DNA from: Azospirillum picis
Lineage (GTDB): Bacteria > Pseudomonadota > Alphaproteobacteria > Azospirillales > Azospirillaceae
Length of the DNA stretch: 64,000 nt
NCBI RefSeq assembly: GCF_017876115.1
Contig: NZ_JAGINO010000007.1
Coordinates: 1 to 64,000 of the forward strand
Direction: 5' to 3'
Positions 47,484-58,159 of this stretch are shown in pieces. A program made the translations under genes and the position numbers. How positions within the stretch are numbered: the stretch's first letter is position 1; each line of letters opens with the position of its first letter. Below the pieces are notes generated by a model. The model did no database searches. It saw only the letters and a list, made by a program, of their open reading frames with translations, and had not been told where the DNA came from.

Positions 47484-47783
47484 ATGACCGTCGATTGCAT
47501 GGGCTGCTACGATCCTCCTCGGACGTCGGGGAGCATCGGCTTGCGCTACTACATCATCGAGGACGAGGATGGCTGGCAGGTGGTCGATGGATGGACCCAT
47601 CTGGTCGCCGTGGCCGCCGGGCTCTCGCTGCACGGTCTTTCCTTCCACAAGGCCGACGACCTCGCCGAACTGCTGAACCGGGAGGCCCAGTGCAAGCCGG
47701 CCGTTCCCCATCTCCAGCCCAGGGCCTGCCACCTTGCCCTGCCGGCAGCGGCCCCCGGGACCGAATCCCCCTCCACATTGTGA
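47484..47783 (+). CDS. Small unknown protein
   Basis: 99 aa. The central part (RYYIIEDEDGWQVVDGWTHLVAVAAGLSLHGLSFHKADDLAELLNRE) has the codon pattern and two-strand-plus-helix look of a real domain, while the last 30 residues are Pro/Ala-rich. No clear ribosome site. Not recognised. Confidence 0.5.
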   Translation: MTVDCMGCYDPPRTSGSIGLRYYIIEDEDGWQVVDGWTHLVAVAAGLSLHGLSFHKADDLAELLNREAQCKPAVPHLQPRACHLALPAAAPGTESPSTL

Positions 47784-47937
47784 CCGGCGCAGGCGTGATC
47801 GCCCGACCGGGGACGCACGCGGAAAACTGAAGCCCCGGTGTGGCAGCCTCCAGCGGCCCCGGAGGCCCCCGGCGGCGCATGGCCGTTCCCGATGCCGGGA
47901 CGCCGTCGCGGCGGGCGCCGTCTTGCCCTGCCATTGA

Positions 47938-47980
47938 AACCTACCATCGGTAGCCTATTTCAAACCTACTCATGGTAGGT
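47938..47980. promoter_or_regulatory. Double palindromic operator
   Basis: Two related inverted repeats: ACCTACCATCGGTAG (from 47939) and ACCTACTCATGGTAGGT (47964-47980), centred about 25 bp apart. The half-site is ACCTAC. They lie 90-130 bp before the dehydrogenase-like gene at 48070 and suggest a dimeric repressor such as TetR or MarR, not encoded next to it. Confidence 0.6.
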
Positions 47981-48069
47981 TGCTCGCGGCCTGCCGCCCT
48001 GCACATCAAGACCCTGCACACCGGGCCCTGCAATCGGGACCGTGGGCAGTGAGACAAGGAGACCCGGCA

Positions 48070-49077
48070 ATGTCATCGGCTCCCATCCTTCTCGTCGGCG
48101 GTTCCGGCATCGTCGGCCGCTGGGCGTCACGCTTTCTCCGCGCCGCCCGTCCCGGAACGCCGCTGCTGATCGGCGGCCGCGACCTCGCCAAGGCGCGCGG
48201 CGCCGCGGCGGAGATCGGCGGCGCCGAGGGCGTGGCGATCGACATGACAGCCGAGGACCTCGGCATCGGCAATCGCCCGGTCGCCGCCGTCGCCGTCCTG
48301 TTCACCGACGAGCGGGTCGCCGGGCTGCGCTTCGCCCAGGCCCGCCGCGTCCCCTATGTCAGCATCTCTCCCGGCCTCATCGAGATCGGGCCGGAGGTGG
48401 CGCGCTTCATCCACCGCCCGGACGCCTCGGCGGTCGTGCTCGGCACCGAATGGCTCGTCGGCGCCACCACCATTCCCGCGCTGGAATTCGCCAAGCGGTT
48501 CGCCCGGCTTCGCGACGTCGCCATCGGCGCCGTGCTGGACGAGCAGGACGCCTTCGGCCCGGCCGCCTCCGCCGACCTGGAACGGCAGACCAGGACGATG
48601 CCTGCCGCGCTCGCCCGCCGTGACGGTGCCTATCTGTGGCGGGCCGGCGACGATGCCCGCTCGATGGTCCGCGCCGTCGACGGCACCGAGATGGAGGCGT
48701 CGGCCCTCTCCCCCAACGACGTCCTCGGCCTGGCGAACGCCACCGGCGCGCCGAACGTCCGGTTCGACCTCGCGGTCGGGGTGAGCTCCAGCCGCCGCCG
48801 GGGCGGGGCGCTGTCGACCGAGATCATCATCGACCTCGCCGGGGAGGATCATGCGGGCCGGCCGCTCCGGACCCGCCACGCGGTCATCCATCCCGAAGGC
48901 CAGATGCCCTTGACCGGGTTCGGCGTCGCCATGCTGCTCGACCGCCTGGCCGGGCTGGACGGCCAGCCGCCGACCCCGCCCGGGCTGTATTTCCCCCACC
49001 AGCTTCTCGACCCGGCCGCCTACCTGGCCGGTCTTGAGCGCATGGGCGGAACCATCCTGACGCTGGACGCGGCCTGA
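48070..49077 (+). CDS. Saccharopine dehydrogenase-like NAD(P)-binding protein
   Basis: 335 aa. A Rossmann start ILLVGGSGIVGRWASRFL, a middle domain, and no membrane helix. The general fold fits the saccharopine dehydrogenase/short-chain-like group; the substrate is unknown. AAGGAG nine bases before ATG 48070 supports the start. It is a single-gene unit behind the double operator. Confidence 0.75.
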   Translation: MSSAPILLVGGSGIVGRWASRFLRAARPGTPLLIGGRDLAKARGAAAEIGGAEGVAIDMTAEDLGIGNRPVAAVAVLFTDERVAGLRFAQARRVPYVSISPGLIEIGPEVARFIHRPDASAVVLGTEWLVGATTIPALEFAKRFARLRDVAIGAVLDEQDAFGPAASADLERQTRTMPAALARRDGAYLWRAGDDARSMVRAVDGTEMEASALSPNDVLGLANATGAPNVRFDLAVGVSSSRRRGGALSTEIIIDLAGEDHAGRPLRTRHAVIHPEGQMPLTGFGVAMLLDRLAGLDGQPPTPPGLYFPHQLLDPAAYLAGLERMGGTILTLDAA

Positions 49078-49123
49078 ACCCCGCTGCCGGGGCGGCGGCC
49101 AGCGCCGGCCTGGAGACGCCTGC

Positions 49124-52100
49124 CTAGCCGGCGACGGCGCGCGCCGCCCGCACGGCATCGATGGCCGCCGCCAGTCCGTGGCTGTCATAGGGCTTGAGCA
49201 GGTGAACCATGGCGGCGCCGGTCCCGAGCTGCGGGATCTCGGCCGAGCCGGTGGCGATGACGATCCCGAGGTCGGGATGCAGGGCCTGCGCCCGCCCGGC
49301 GAATTCGGCGCCCGACATCCCCGGCAGCCCGAGGTCGGTGATCACCACGTCGACCGCCGACGACCGGAGCAGCGCCAGCGCCTCCTCCGCGCTCGACGCC
49401 TCCAGCACGGCATGGCCGAGGTCGAGCAGCAGGTCGGCGGTGCTCATGCGGATCAGCGCATCGTCCTCCACCAGGAGGATCGTCGCCGCGACGCCCCCCT
49501 GCGGCCCTGCCCTTTTCGGCCCGGCGCCACCGGACACCGGCGCGGGTCCCTGCGCCGGCTGTGCCGGGGGCGTCGCCGCGTGGGATGCGATCCGGGCGAG
49601 CTGGGACTGGTTCGCCAGCACATGGCGCAGCTTGCGGGCCAGCGCCTCGCGGCTGTAGGGCTTGGACAGCAGCTCCAGGCCCGGATCGAGCCGGCCGGCA
49701 TGGACGATGCCGTTCTCCGTGTAGCCCGACGTGAACAGCACCGCCAGGCCGGGCTGGCGCTCCCGCGCCTTGCGGGCCAGCTCGGCGCTCTTCAGCGGCC
49801 CCGGCATCACCACGTCGGTGAACAGCAGGTCGACGGCGACGCCGCTTTCCAGCACCGCCAGCGCGCGCTCGGCGTCCTTGGCCTGCAGCACCCGGTATCC
49901 CAGGTCGCCCAGCATCTCGACCACGGTCGCACGCACCGCCTCGTCGTCCTCGGCGACCAGGATGGTCTCGGTCCCGCCGGTGATCGGGCCGGTGTCGATC
50001 GCGGTGATGCGGTCCTCGCTTTCCATCGCCCGCGGGAAGTAGAGCTTCACCGTCGTCCCTTGGCCGGCTTCGCTGTAGAGCTTGACGTGCCCGCCGGACT
50101 GCTTGACGAAGCCATAGACCATGCTGAGCCCGAGGCCGGTCCCCTTGCCCTCGGGCTTGGTCGAGAAGAAGGGCTCGAACACCTGGGCCATCACGTCGGG
50201 CGGCATGCCGCTGCCGGTGTCGGTGACGGCGAGCATCACGTACTGCCCGGCGACGGCATCGGCATGCTGGGCGACATAGGCGTCGTCGAGATAGGCGTTG
50301 CCCACCTCGATGGTCAGCTTGCCGTTCCCCTCCATGGCGTCGCGGGCGTTGATGGCGAGGTTGAGCAGGGCGTTCTCCACCTGGGTGGGATCGACCAGCG
50401 TGTTCCACAGGCCGCCCGACACGATGGTCTCGATCTCGATGCCCTCGCCGATGCTCCGGCGCAGCATGTCGTCCATGCCGGTCACGAAGCGGCCGATGTT
50501 GATGACCTTCGGCTCCAGCGCCTGGCGGCGCCCGAAGGCCAGAAGCTGGCTGGCCAGCTTGGCACCGCGCTGGGCGCCGGCCAGCGCGTTGGCCCGCCGG
50601 CGCTCGGCCCGGCTGTTGCCGGCGACGTCCGCCGACAGGAGTTGCAGGTTGCCGGAGATCACCTGCAAAAGGTTGTTGAAGTCGTGGGCGACGCCGCCGG
50701 TGAGCTGGCCGATCGCCTCCATCTTCTGCGCCTGCTGCAGCGCGGCCTCGGTGCGCCGCAGCGTTTCCGCCGCCTCCCTCTCGGCGGTCACGTCCCGCCC
50801 GACCGCGTGGATGTGCGAGGATTCCGGCACCGCGGCCCAGGAGATCCTGCGGTAGCCGCCGTCCTTGCGGCGGCAGCGGTTCTCGAACCGGAAGGTGGTG
50901 TTGCCGTCGCTCAGCCTGTGCACCTCCGCCAGCGTCGCGGCGTGGTCGTCGGGATGCACCAGATCCGTCAGCGGCCGCCCGATCAGCTCGCCCTGGGCCC
51001 AGCCCAGCAGCGCCGTCCAGGCCGGGTTCACGGCGGCGATGGTGGTGTCGAAGCGGGCGACCAGCATGATGTCGGCCGACAGCCTCCACATGCGGTCGCG
51101 CTCGGCGGTGCGCTCCGCCACCTCCTGTTCCAGCGAGGCGTTCAGGTCGCGCAGGGCGGCTTCCGCCTCGGCCCGGCGGCGGTTCTCCTGCTGCACCGAC
51201 TGGAAGAGCCGCGCGTTGTCCATGGCGATGGCGGCCTGGCTGGCCAGGCTGACCAGGCTCGCCTCGATCACGGCCCCGAACCGCCCCGGCTCGGAGTGGC
51301 CGAAGAACAATCCGCCCAGCACCTCGCCGCCGCGCGATTTCACCGGCACCGCAAGATAGCTGCGCACCGGTAGGTGCCCCTCCGGCATGCCGGCATGCGG
51401 GCTGTTCCGGCCATAGCGCGGATCCCTGGTGATGTCGTCGGAACGGACCAGGCACTCGCCAGAGAAGGTCGGCGCGAAGATGGCGGTGTTGCGCGGCATC
51501 GGGTAGCCGGCGAAGGTGGCGGCGTCGACGCCGGAGAGCGTGTACAGCATGTAGCTGCCGTTCTCCTCGTCCTGGACGTTGTAGAAGAAGGCGCCGAACT
51601 GCGCGCCGGTGAGCGCCACGCCGGCATCGGTCACCAGTTGGGTCACCCGGCCGACGTCGAGCTCGGCGGCCAGCGCGGAGCCCGCCTCGTTGACGATGCG
51701 CAGTTGCTCGGTCTGCACCTGCAGCGCGCCGACGGCGGCGTTCAGGCCGCGTTCGGCCCGGACCTTGGCCGAGGTCTCGACGACGATGGAGATGACGCCG
51801 ATCGGCATCCCGTGCCCGTCGCGGATCGGCGAGTAGTCGAGGTTCATCCACACCTGCTCCGGAGCGCCGGTCCGGTGCAGGGTCAGTTCCTGGTCCTGGT
51901 AGGACAGCGTGCCGCCGGCAAGGCCGACCTTCATCACGTTGTCGTTGAAGTCCGCGACCTCCGGCCAGCCCTCGCGGACCTTGGAGCCGAGCAGGCGCGG
52001 GTGGCGGCCGCCGGCGAAGACCGAATAGGCGTCGTTGTAGATCATCACGCCATCCTCCCCCCACAGCGTGACGATGGGGACCGGCGACCGCAGGATGATG

Positions 52101-52255
52101 CCCACGGTGGTGCGCAGCGTGTGCGGCCAGCGGTCGGCCGGACCAAGCGGCGTCGAGGACCAGTCGAACGCCGCGATCAGCCGGCTCATCTCCCCGCCAT
52201 TTTCCAAGAACCTGAGAGAGTCGATCATGCTCTTGTCCGTAAACATGGCGGGCAT
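49124..52255 (-). CDS. Soluble hybrid kinase PAS-GAF-PAS-HK-REC-REC
   Basis: 1043 aa without membrane helices. A PAS-like domain (about 45-165), GAF (about 190-350), coiled coil (355-390), a second PAS (about 390-495), an H-box [14 protein letters not shown] with His524, the ATPase ([31 protein letters not shown]), and two receivers (about 765-885 and 915-1035; ITDLGLPG in the last). GAF and PAS domains suggest a small ligand or light/redox input in the cytoplasm. ATGs at 52246 and 52228 are other possible starts; none has a strong ribosome site. Confidence 0.9.
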   Translation of the reverse strand: MPAMFTDKSMIDSLRFLENGGEMSRLIAAFDWSSTPLGPADRWPHTLRTTVGIILRSPVPIVTLWGEDGVMIYNDAYSVFAGGRHPRLLGSKVREGWPEVADFNDNVMKVGLAGGTLSYQDQELTLHRTGAPEQVWMNLDYSPIRDGHGMPIGVISIVVETSAKVRAERGLNAAVGALQVQTEQLRIVNEAGSALAAELDVGRVTQLVTDAGVALTGAQFGAFFYNVQDEENGSYMLYTLSGVDAATFAGYPMPRNTAIFAPTFSGECLVRSDDITRDPRYGRNSPHAGMPEGHLPVRSYLAVPVKSRGGEVLGGLFFGHSEPGRFGAVIEASLVSLASQAAIAMDNARLFQSVQQENRRRAEAEAALRDLNASLEQEVAERTAERDRMWRLSADIMLVARFDTTIAAVNPAWTALLGWAQGELIGRPLTDLVHPDDHAATLAEVHRLSDGNTTFRFENRCRRKDGGYRRISWAAVPESSHIHAVGRDVTAEREAAETLRRTEAALQQAQKMEAIGQLTGGVAHDFNNLLQVISGNLQLLSADVAGNSRAERRRANALAGAQRGAKLASQLLAFGRRQALEPKVINIGRFVTGMDDMLRRSIGEGIEIETIVSGGLWNTLVDPTQVENALLNLAINARDAMEGNGKLTIEVGNAYLDDAYVAQHADAVAGQYVMLAVTDTGSGMPPDVMAQVFEPFFSTKPEGKGTGLGLSMVYGFVKQSGGHVKLYSEAGQGTTVKLYFPRAMESEDRITAIDTGPITGGTETILVAEDDEAVRATVVEMLGDLGYRVLQAKDAERALAVLESGVAVDLLFTDVVMPGPLKSAELARKARERQPGLAVLFTSGYTENGIVHAGRLDPGLELLSKPYSREALARKLRHVLANQSQLARIASHAATPPAQPAQGPAPVSGGAGPKRAGPQGGVAATILLVEDDALIRMSTADLLLDLGHAVLEASSAEEALALLRSSAVDVVITDLGLPGMSGAEFAGRAQALHPDLGIVIATGSAEIPQLGTGAAMVHLLKPYDSHGLAAAIDAVRAARAVAG

Positions 52256-52633
52256 TCTTGATTATTTCCGCTGGCGGGGAAAACAGAGGATCAAGAACCG
52301 ACCTTCCACGTCCTGTCAAGCGCGCGGTCCGGTCCGGTTATATTGAGAATGACATATCTCATACCTCTTGCCAGAGGCAGCGCGCGGCTATTTACCGGGG
52401 AAGGCGCATCCGAGGCTGTGATAAGCAAGAAAATGCCGGAGCGCCGCCGCCCTCGCGTCCATGCGGGATCCTCACCACAGGTGGCGCGGCGGCCGGCGGA
52501 TTGGCCCGGATCGCCATTTTTGCGGTGGTGCCGGGCACGCCGTGCGTTTTCCGGGGCGGGCCGATCAGGACTCTGTCGCATCGCGCATCCTGTGGCATAA
52601 GGGGCCGGCAACGCCACGGGAACCCAGCATCAC
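52256..52633. other. Divergent promoter region
   Basis: 378 bp between the hybrid kinase and the ABC-F gene. It includes a TGAGA/TCTCA inverted repeat in an AT-rich patch at about 52344-52362, a possible operator. No coding signal is seen. Confidence 0.4.
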
Positions 52634-54256
52634 ATGATCCGCTTCGAGAATGTCAGCAAGCAGAACGGCCACCGCATCCTCTTCCTGGAGGCGTCTGCCG
52701 CACTGAACCGGGGCGAGAAGGTCGGGCTCGTCGGCCCCAACGGCGCGGGCAAGACGACGCTGTTCCGGATGATCACGGGCGAGGAACTGCCGGACACCGG
52801 GCAGGTGTCGACCGAGAAGCAGGTCTCCATCGGCTATTTCAACCAGGATGTCGGCGAGATGTCCGGCCGCAGCGCGGTCGCCGAGGTGATGGACGGGGCC
52901 GGGCCGGTCAGCGTCGTGGCGGCGGAACTGGCGGAGCTGGAAGCCGCCATGGCCGATCCCGACCGCGCCGACGAGATGGACGCGATCATCGAGCGCTACG
53001 GCGAGGTCCAGGCGCGCTTCGACGAGCTCGGCGGCTACGAGCTGGAGGGGCGCGCGCGGGAGGTGCTGGCCGGGCTCAGCTTCAGCCAGGAGATGATGGA
53101 CGCCGACGTCGGCGCGCTGTCGGGCGGCTGGAAGATGCGCGTGGCGCTCGCCCGCATCCTGCTGATGCGGCCCGACGCCATGCTGCTCGACGAGCCGAGC
53201 AACCACCTGGACATCGAGAGCCTGATCTGGCTGGAGGGATTCCTTAAGGGCTACGAGGGCGCCCTGCTGATGACCTCGCACGACCGCGAGTTCATGAACC
53301 GGATCGTCACCAAGATCATCGAGATCGACGGCGGCTCGCTGACCAGCTATTCCGGCGACTACGGCTTCTACGAGCGCCAGCGCGCGCTGAAGGAGAAGCA
53401 GCAGGAGGCGCAGTTCGAGCGCCAGCAGGCGATGCTGGCGAAGGAGCTGAAGTTCATCGAGCGCTTCAAGGCCCGCGCCTCGCATGCCTCCCAGGTGCAG
53501 AGCCGGGTGAAGAAGCTGGACAAGATCGAGCGCTTCGAGCCGCCGCGCCGCCGCCAGGTCGTCACCTTCGACTTCCCCCCGGCTCCCCGCTCGGGCGACG
53601 ACGTCGCGGTGCTGAAGAACGTCCACAAGGGCTATGGCAGCCGGTCCATCTACCAGGGGCTGGACCTGACCATCCGCCGCAAGGAACGCTGGTGCGTGAT
53701 GGGCGTCAACGGCGCCGGCAAATCGACGCTGCTGAAGCTGATCGCCGGGGCGACCGAGCCCGACAGCGGCACCGTCACCGTCGGCGGCAGCGTCAAGATG
53801 GGCTATTTCTCCCAGCATGCGATGGAGCTGCTGGACGGCGACCAGACCATCTTCGAAGCGCTGGAGGCGCATTTCCCGCAGGCCAGCCAGGGCTCGCTGC
53901 GGGCACTGGCCGGCTGCTTCGGCTTCTCCGGCGACGATGTGGAGAAGAAGTGCCGGGTGCTGTCGGGCGGCGAGAAGGCCCGGCTGGTGATGGCGATCAT
54001 GCTGTTCAACCCGCCGAACTTCCTGGTCCTGGACGAGCCGACCAACCACCTCGACCTCGACACCAAGCAGATGCTGATCGCGGCTCTGGGCGCCTACGAG
54101 GGCACCATGCTGTTCGTGTCGCACGACCGCCACTTCCTGGCGGCGCTCTCCAACCGGGTGCTGGAGCTGACGCCGGACGGCATTCACCAGTATGGCGGCG
54201 GCTATACGGAATATGTGGCGCGCACCGGGCACGAGGCGCCGGGCCTGCACGGCTGA
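52634..54256 (+). CDS. ABC-F ATPase
   Basis: 540 aa with two ABC domains and no membrane helix. Walker A GPNGAGKTT and GVNGAGKST, signatures LSGGWKMR and LSGGEKAR, Walker B LLDEPSNHLDIES and LDEPTNHLDLDT. The linker between them (LKEKQQEAQFERQQAMLAKELKFIERFKARASHASQVQSR) is charged and helical, as in ABC-F proteins that bind the ribosome E site. YbiT-like by layout; no antibiotic-protection claim can be made. Confidence 0.93.
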   Translation: MIRFENVSKQNGHRILFLEASAALNRGEKVGLVGPNGAGKTTLFRMITGEELPDTGQVSTEKQVSIGYFNQDVGEMSGRSAVAEVMDGAGPVSVVAAELAELEAAMADPDRADEMDAIIERYGEVQARFDELGGYELEGRAREVLAGLSFSQEMMDADVGALSGGWKMRVALARILLMRPDAMLLDEPSNHLDIESLIWLEGFLKGYEGALLMTSHDREFMNRIVTKIIEIDGGSLTSYSGDYGFYERQRALKEKQQEAQFERQQAMLAKELKFIERFKARASHASQVQSRVKKLDKIERFEPPRRRQVVTFDFPPAPRSGDDVAVLKNVHKGYGSRSIYQGLDLTIRRKERWCVMGVNGAGKSTLLKLIAGATEPDSGTVTVGGSVKMGYFSQHAMELLDGDQTIFEALEAHFPQASQGSLRALAGCFGFSGDDVEKKCRVLSGGEKARLVMAIMLFNPPNFLVLDEPTNHLDLDTKQMLIAALGAYEGTMLFVSHDRHFLAALSNRVLELTPDGIHQYGGGYTEYVARTGHEAPGLHG

Positions 54257-54274
54257 CCGCCGGACCGGCCGGGC

Positions 54275-55216
54275 TCAGTCGCCCCTGAGGCCGCCGGCCG
54301 AAGGAAGGTCCGTGGCGCCGTCGCCCGGTCCGCGGCAGGCCGCGAGCACTTGGCCGCGCAGCCAGCGGTGAGCCGGGTCGGCATCGTGGCGCGGGTGCCA
54401 CATCTGCGTCACCGTGACCTCGCCCATGGGAAGGGGAAGCGGGAAGGTGGTGACCCCGGCGATCCCGGAGGCGACCTGGCGCTCGGAGGCCAGGGTGACG
54501 AGGTCGGACGCGCGGACGATCGCCAGGGCGGCCGGAAAGCTCGGCACCACCGCGACCACCCTGCGGGCGAGGCCGAGGGCGTCCAGCGCCTCGTCCGCCA
54601 GATCCCTCGCCCGCCCGCTGCGCGAGGTGACCACATGGCCGCAGGCGGCATAGCGGTCCGGCGTCACCGCGTCGCCCGGCAACAGCGGGTGGCCGTCCCG
54701 GACGGCGCCGACCAGCCGGTCGCGGAACAGCGCCTGCACCTTCAGTTCGGGGGCGGTTTCCGCATGCGCGCCGATCTCAAGGTCGATGCGCCCGTCGCGC
54801 AGCGCCTGCACGTCCCGGTCCGGCCGCGGCGCGAACCGCAGCAGAACGCCCGGAGCCTCGGCCGTGACCCGGCTCACCAGCCGGGCGGCGAAGACCTCGA
54901 TGAAGCTCTCGCTGGCCCGCAGCGTGAAGGTGCGCTCCAGCCGGGCGACCTCGACCGCCGCGGCCGGACGCAGCACCGAACGCACCTCGTCCGCAAGGTC
55001 GTGCACCCGCTCCCGTAGCAGGATGGCCCGGGGCGTCGGGACCAGCCCCCGCCCCGCCCGGACCAGCAGCGGATCCCCGGTGGCGTCCCGCAGGCGCGCC
55101 AGGGTGCGGCTCATGGCGGACTCGCTGAGGCCGAGCCGCCGGGCGGCCATGACCACGCTGCCTTCCGCGAGCAGCGCGTCGAGGGCCAGAAGGAGGTTGA
55201 GATCGGGGTCCGCCAT
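54275..55216 (-). CDS. LysR-family regulator
   Basis: 313 aa; NLLLALDALLAEGSVVMAARRLGLSESAMSRTLARLRDATGDPLL is a NodD/LinR-like LysR helix-turn-helix. Start at 55216 (MADPDLN) gives normal family length; no strong ribosome site. It diverges from the DHA2 exporter and probably controls it. Confidence 0.88.
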   Translation of the reverse strand: MADPDLNLLLALDALLAEGSVVMAARRLGLSESAMSRTLARLRDATGDPLLVRAGRGLVPTPRAILLRERVHDLADEVRSVLRPAAAVEVARLERTFTLRASESFIEVFAARLVSRVTAEAPGVLLRFAPRPDRDVQALRDGRIDLEIGAHAETAPELKVQALFRDRLVGAVRDGHPLLPGDAVTPDRYAACGHVVTSRSGRARDLADEALDALGLARRVVAVVPSFPAALAIVRASDLVTLASERQVASGIAGVTTFPLPLPMGEVTVTQMWHPRHDADPAHRWLRGQVLAACRGPGDGATDLPSAGGLRGD

Positions 55217-55329
55217 GAGTGCGAACGCTAACACATGGCGTCCGGTGCAGGAATACTCTGCATGGGCTGCGTCTTCCGCCATGTCCCACGCTGGCCATAC
55301 TTCCTCCAGACAAGCCGTGGAGACATGCC

Positions 55330-56757
55330 ATGCCCCAACCCGCCGCCCCCCCTTCCCCGCCGTCGGAGGCTCTGCCGATCCGCCGCCGCATCGCGGCCGT
55401 GGCGTCCATCCTCACGGCGATCGTGCTGGTCGTCCTCGACGGCGCCGTCGCCAACATCGCCTTGCCGACCATCGCCGATACCCTCGGCGTCGCGCCGGCG
55501 GACTCCGTCTGGGTCATCACCGGCTACCAGTTGGCGCTCGTGGTCGCCCTCCTGCCGGCGGGCGCCCTCGGCGAAAGGCTGGGGTACCGGACGGTGTTCG
55601 CCGGCGGCGTGCTGCTGTTCACCGCCGCTTCGGCCGGCTGCGCCCTGGCGCCGACCCTTCCCTGGCTGGTCGCCGCGCGCCTGATGCAGGGTCTCGGCGG
55701 TGCTGCGGTGATGGCGCTTGCCGTCGCGCTGCTGCGCTTCGTCTACCCGCCGCGGCTGCTGGGGGCCGCCATCGGCTGGAACGCCCTGGTCATCGCGCTG
55801 TCCTCGGCGGCCGGCCCGACCGTCGGGGCGGCCATCCTCGCGGTCGCCCCCTGGCCGTTCCTGTTCGCCGTCAACATCCCGATCGGCGCCATCGTGCTGC
55901 TGACGGCCCGCGCCCTGCCGGCCGTCGAGGGCATGGAGCGCCGCATCGACCCGGTCAGCGTCGCCCTCAACGCCGGCTTCTTCGCGGCCCTGGTGATCGG
56001 GGCCGAGACCATCGCCTCCCGCTTGGGGCTCGGCGCCGCGCTGATGCTCGCCGCGGCGGCGTGCCTCGCCGGCCTGATCCGGCGGGAACGCGGGCAGGAG
56101 GCGCCGCTGGTCCCCCTCGACCTGCTGCGGGACCGCTCGTTCCGCCTGTCGGTCGTCGCGTCCGTCCTCTGCTTCACCGGCCAGATGGCGAGCACCGTGG
56201 CGCTGCCCTTCTACCTGCAGCACGGGCTTGGACAGGACGCCTTCACGGCCGGGCTGTTCCTGGTGCCCTGGCCGCTGGCGACCGCCGTCGCCGCACCGAT
56301 CGCCGGCCGGCTCTCCGATCGCCTGGCGACCGGCTGGCTGTGCGCCTCCGGCGGCGTGCTGCTCGCCGCCGGGCTCGCTCTGTCGGCGATCTGGCCGCTC
56401 GGGCGCGACCCGCTGCCCCTCCTGGCCTTCATGGTGATCAGCGGCTTCGGCTTCGGCCTCTTCCAGACGCCCAACAACCGCAACATGCTGCTCACGGTGC
56501 CCAAGGCGCGCAGCGGCGCGGCCGGCGGCATGCAGGGCACAGCGCGGCTGGTCGGGCAGACCGCCGGTGCGGTGATCATGACGCTGCTCTTTTCCCTGGT
56601 TTCCAGCCCGGTGGACGCGCCCCGGACCGGCCTCGCCGTGGCGGCCGCCCTGACCCTGGCGGGCGGCCTGGCGAGCCTGCTTCGCGTCCCGGCGCGCGCC
56701 GGGGCCGCGGGGCTTGCCGCCGCCGGCGCGGCGGACGCGCCCATCCGGAACCGGTAG
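55330..56757 (+). CDS. DHA2-family MFS exporter
   Basis: 475 aa with about fourteen helices in the drug:proton antiporter-2 group: VLDGAVANIALPTIADTLG, WVITGYQLALVVALLPAGALGERLGYR, RLMQGLGGAAVMAL. GGAG seven bases before ATG 55330. Substrate unknown. Confidence 0.9.
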   Translation: MPQPAAPPSPPSEALPIRRRIAAVASILTAIVLVVLDGAVANIALPTIADTLGVAPADSVWVITGYQLALVVALLPAGALGERLGYRTVFAGGVLLFTAASAGCALAPTLPWLVAARLMQGLGGAAVMALAVALLRFVYPPRLLGAAIGWNALVIALSSAAGPTVGAAILAVAPWPFLFAVNIPIGAIVLLTARALPAVEGMERRIDPVSVALNAGFFAALVIGAETIASRLGLGAALMLAAAACLAGLIRRERGQEAPLVPLDLLRDRSFRLSVVASVLCFTGQMASTVALPFYLQHGLGQDAFTAGLFLVPWPLATAVAAPIAGRLSDRLATGWLCASGGVLLAAGLALSAIWPLGRDPLPLLAFMVISGFGFGLFQTPNNRNMLLTVPKARSGAAGGMQGTARLVGQTAGAVIMTLLFSLVSSPVDAPRTGLAVAAALTLAGGLASLLRVPARAGAAGLAAAGAADAPIRNR

Positions 56758-56793
56758 CCCGTCCGGCGCCGTCCTCCGCCGCCCCGCCGGCCC

Positions 56794-57177
56794 CTACCGT
56801 GAGGGGGAAGCGGCGGGCGCGCCGACCCGGAGCAGGTTGCCGTCCGGATCGACATGGGCGAACTCGCGCAGCCCGTAGGGGGTGTCGGCGACGGCGGTCA
56901 GCCGCCCCTGTATGCCGGCGGCCTGCCACGCCGCGTGCAGCGCGTCGGCATCGTCGACGTAGAGATAGCAGGCGCTGGCCGAGGCCGCCGGATCCAGGTC
57001 GGGAACGCGCGCCAGATGCAGGGTCACCTCGCCGCGGGCCAGGAATCCGTAGACGGGCTCATCCGACGCATCATCGTAGGCGGTCGCCTCGAAGCCGAGG
57101 CGGCCATAATGGGCGAGCGCCGCGCGCACGTCCCGGACCGGCAGCACCGGTGCAACCCTCTCGAACCGCACAGTCAT
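56794..57177 (-). CDS. Glyoxalase/bleomycin-resistance-fold protein
   Basis: 127 aa with a single VOC module pair: RVAPVLPVRDVRAALAHYGRLGFEA, ACYLYVDDADALHAAWQAAG, REFAHVDPDGNLLRVG. AGAGGGAG precedes the ATG. VOC proteins bind metals or hydrophobic ligands; the role is open. Confidence 0.85.
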   Translation of the reverse strand: MTVRFERVAPVLPVRDVRAALAHYGRLGFEATAYDDASDEPVYGFLARGEVTLHLARVPDLDPAASASACYLYVDDADALHAAWQAAGIQGRLTAVADTPYGLREFAHVDPDGNLLRVGAPAASPSR

Positions 57178-57242
57178 CGCTCCCTCTTCCCCCGTCATTC
57201 GTCCGCGCCGATCCTCGGCGGCCCATGATGCGGCAGCGGCAC

Positions 57243-57270
57243 CACAAGCCACAAGCCACAAGCCACGGGC
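57243..57270. repeat. Four 7-bp tandem repeats
   Basis: CACAAGC occurs three times and CACGGGC once, back to back, in the intergenic gap between the VOC gene and the racemase gene. Confidence 0.8.
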
Positions 57271-57288
57271 CGGCGCCATGCTCCCCCG

Positions 57289-58026
57289 TCACCCGGGGAT
57301 CGCCGCCCCGTATTCGGAAAGAGCCAGGTCGACGGCGGCCTCGGCATGGATGGTGGTGGTGTCGTACAGCGGCACCGGACTGTCCTCGGGACGGACCAGC
57401 AGCATGATCTCCGTGCAGCCGAGGATCACCGCCTCCGCTCCCCGCTCGACGAGGCGTGCGATCACCTCCCGGTACGCCTGCCGCGACGCCTCCTCGACGC
57501 GCCCCTGGACCAGCTCGTCATAAATGACCCGGTGCACGACGGCGCGGTCCTCCTCGCCGGGCACCAGGACCTCAAGCCCGTGGCGCTCGACCAGGCGTCC
57601 CTTGTAGAAATCCTGCTCCATGGTGAAGGCGGTGCCCAGCAGGCCGACGCGCCGCAGGCCGGCGGCACGGATCCGGTCGGCGGTGGGGTCGGCGATGTGC
57701 AGCAACGGCAGGCCGATGGCCGCCTGCACCTGCCCGGCCATGCGGTGCATGGTGTTGGTGCAGATCACCACGAAATCGGCTCCGCCGCGTTCCAGCCGTT
57801 GCGCCGCCTCGATCATCAGGGCCGTGGCGTCGTCCCAGCGGTCGGCGTGCTGGAGCGCCTCGATCTCCGCGAAGTCGAAGGACCACATCAGGCAGCGCGC
57901 GGAGTGCAGCCCGCCAAGGCGGTCGCGCACCCGCTCGTTGATGATCCGGTAATATTCGGCCGAACTTTCCCAGCTCATTCCGCCGACGAGACCGATAACT
58001 TTCTGCGACACGCCCTTCGGCTCCAT
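57289..58026 (-). CDS. Aspartate/glutamate racemase-family protein
   Basis: 245 aa. KVIGLVGGMSWESSAEYYRIINERV, the first catalytic Cys in ICTNTMH, and the second in LGCTEIMLL. The two cysteines act as the acid-base pair for racemisation of an amino acid, probably aspartate. ATG at 58026 is used; a GTG at 58011 with GGAG nine bases upstream is an equally good start and fits the family length better. Confidence 0.88.
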   Translation of the reverse strand: MEPKGVSQKVIGLVGGMSWESSAEYYRIINERVRDRLGGLHSARCLMWSFDFAEIEALQHADRWDDATALMIEAAQRLERGGADFVVICTNTMHRMAGQVQAAIGLPLLHIADPTADRIRAAGLRRVGLLGTAFTMEQDFYKGRLVERHGLEVLVPGEEDRAVVHRVIYDELVQGRVEEASRQAYREVIARLVERGAEAVILGCTEIMLLVRPEDSPVPLYDTTTIHAEAAVDLALSEYGAAIPG

Positions 58027-58159
58027 GATCGGGGACAATGACCTCCGGCAGGCCCGATGCGATCTTGCCCGCCGGACATCGGGCTGGCAACCGACGACAG
58101 CGGGAGATTGCGGCCGGCAGCCGGCGGGCGGCGGTCCGAACGAGCGCCTCTTGCGGTCG

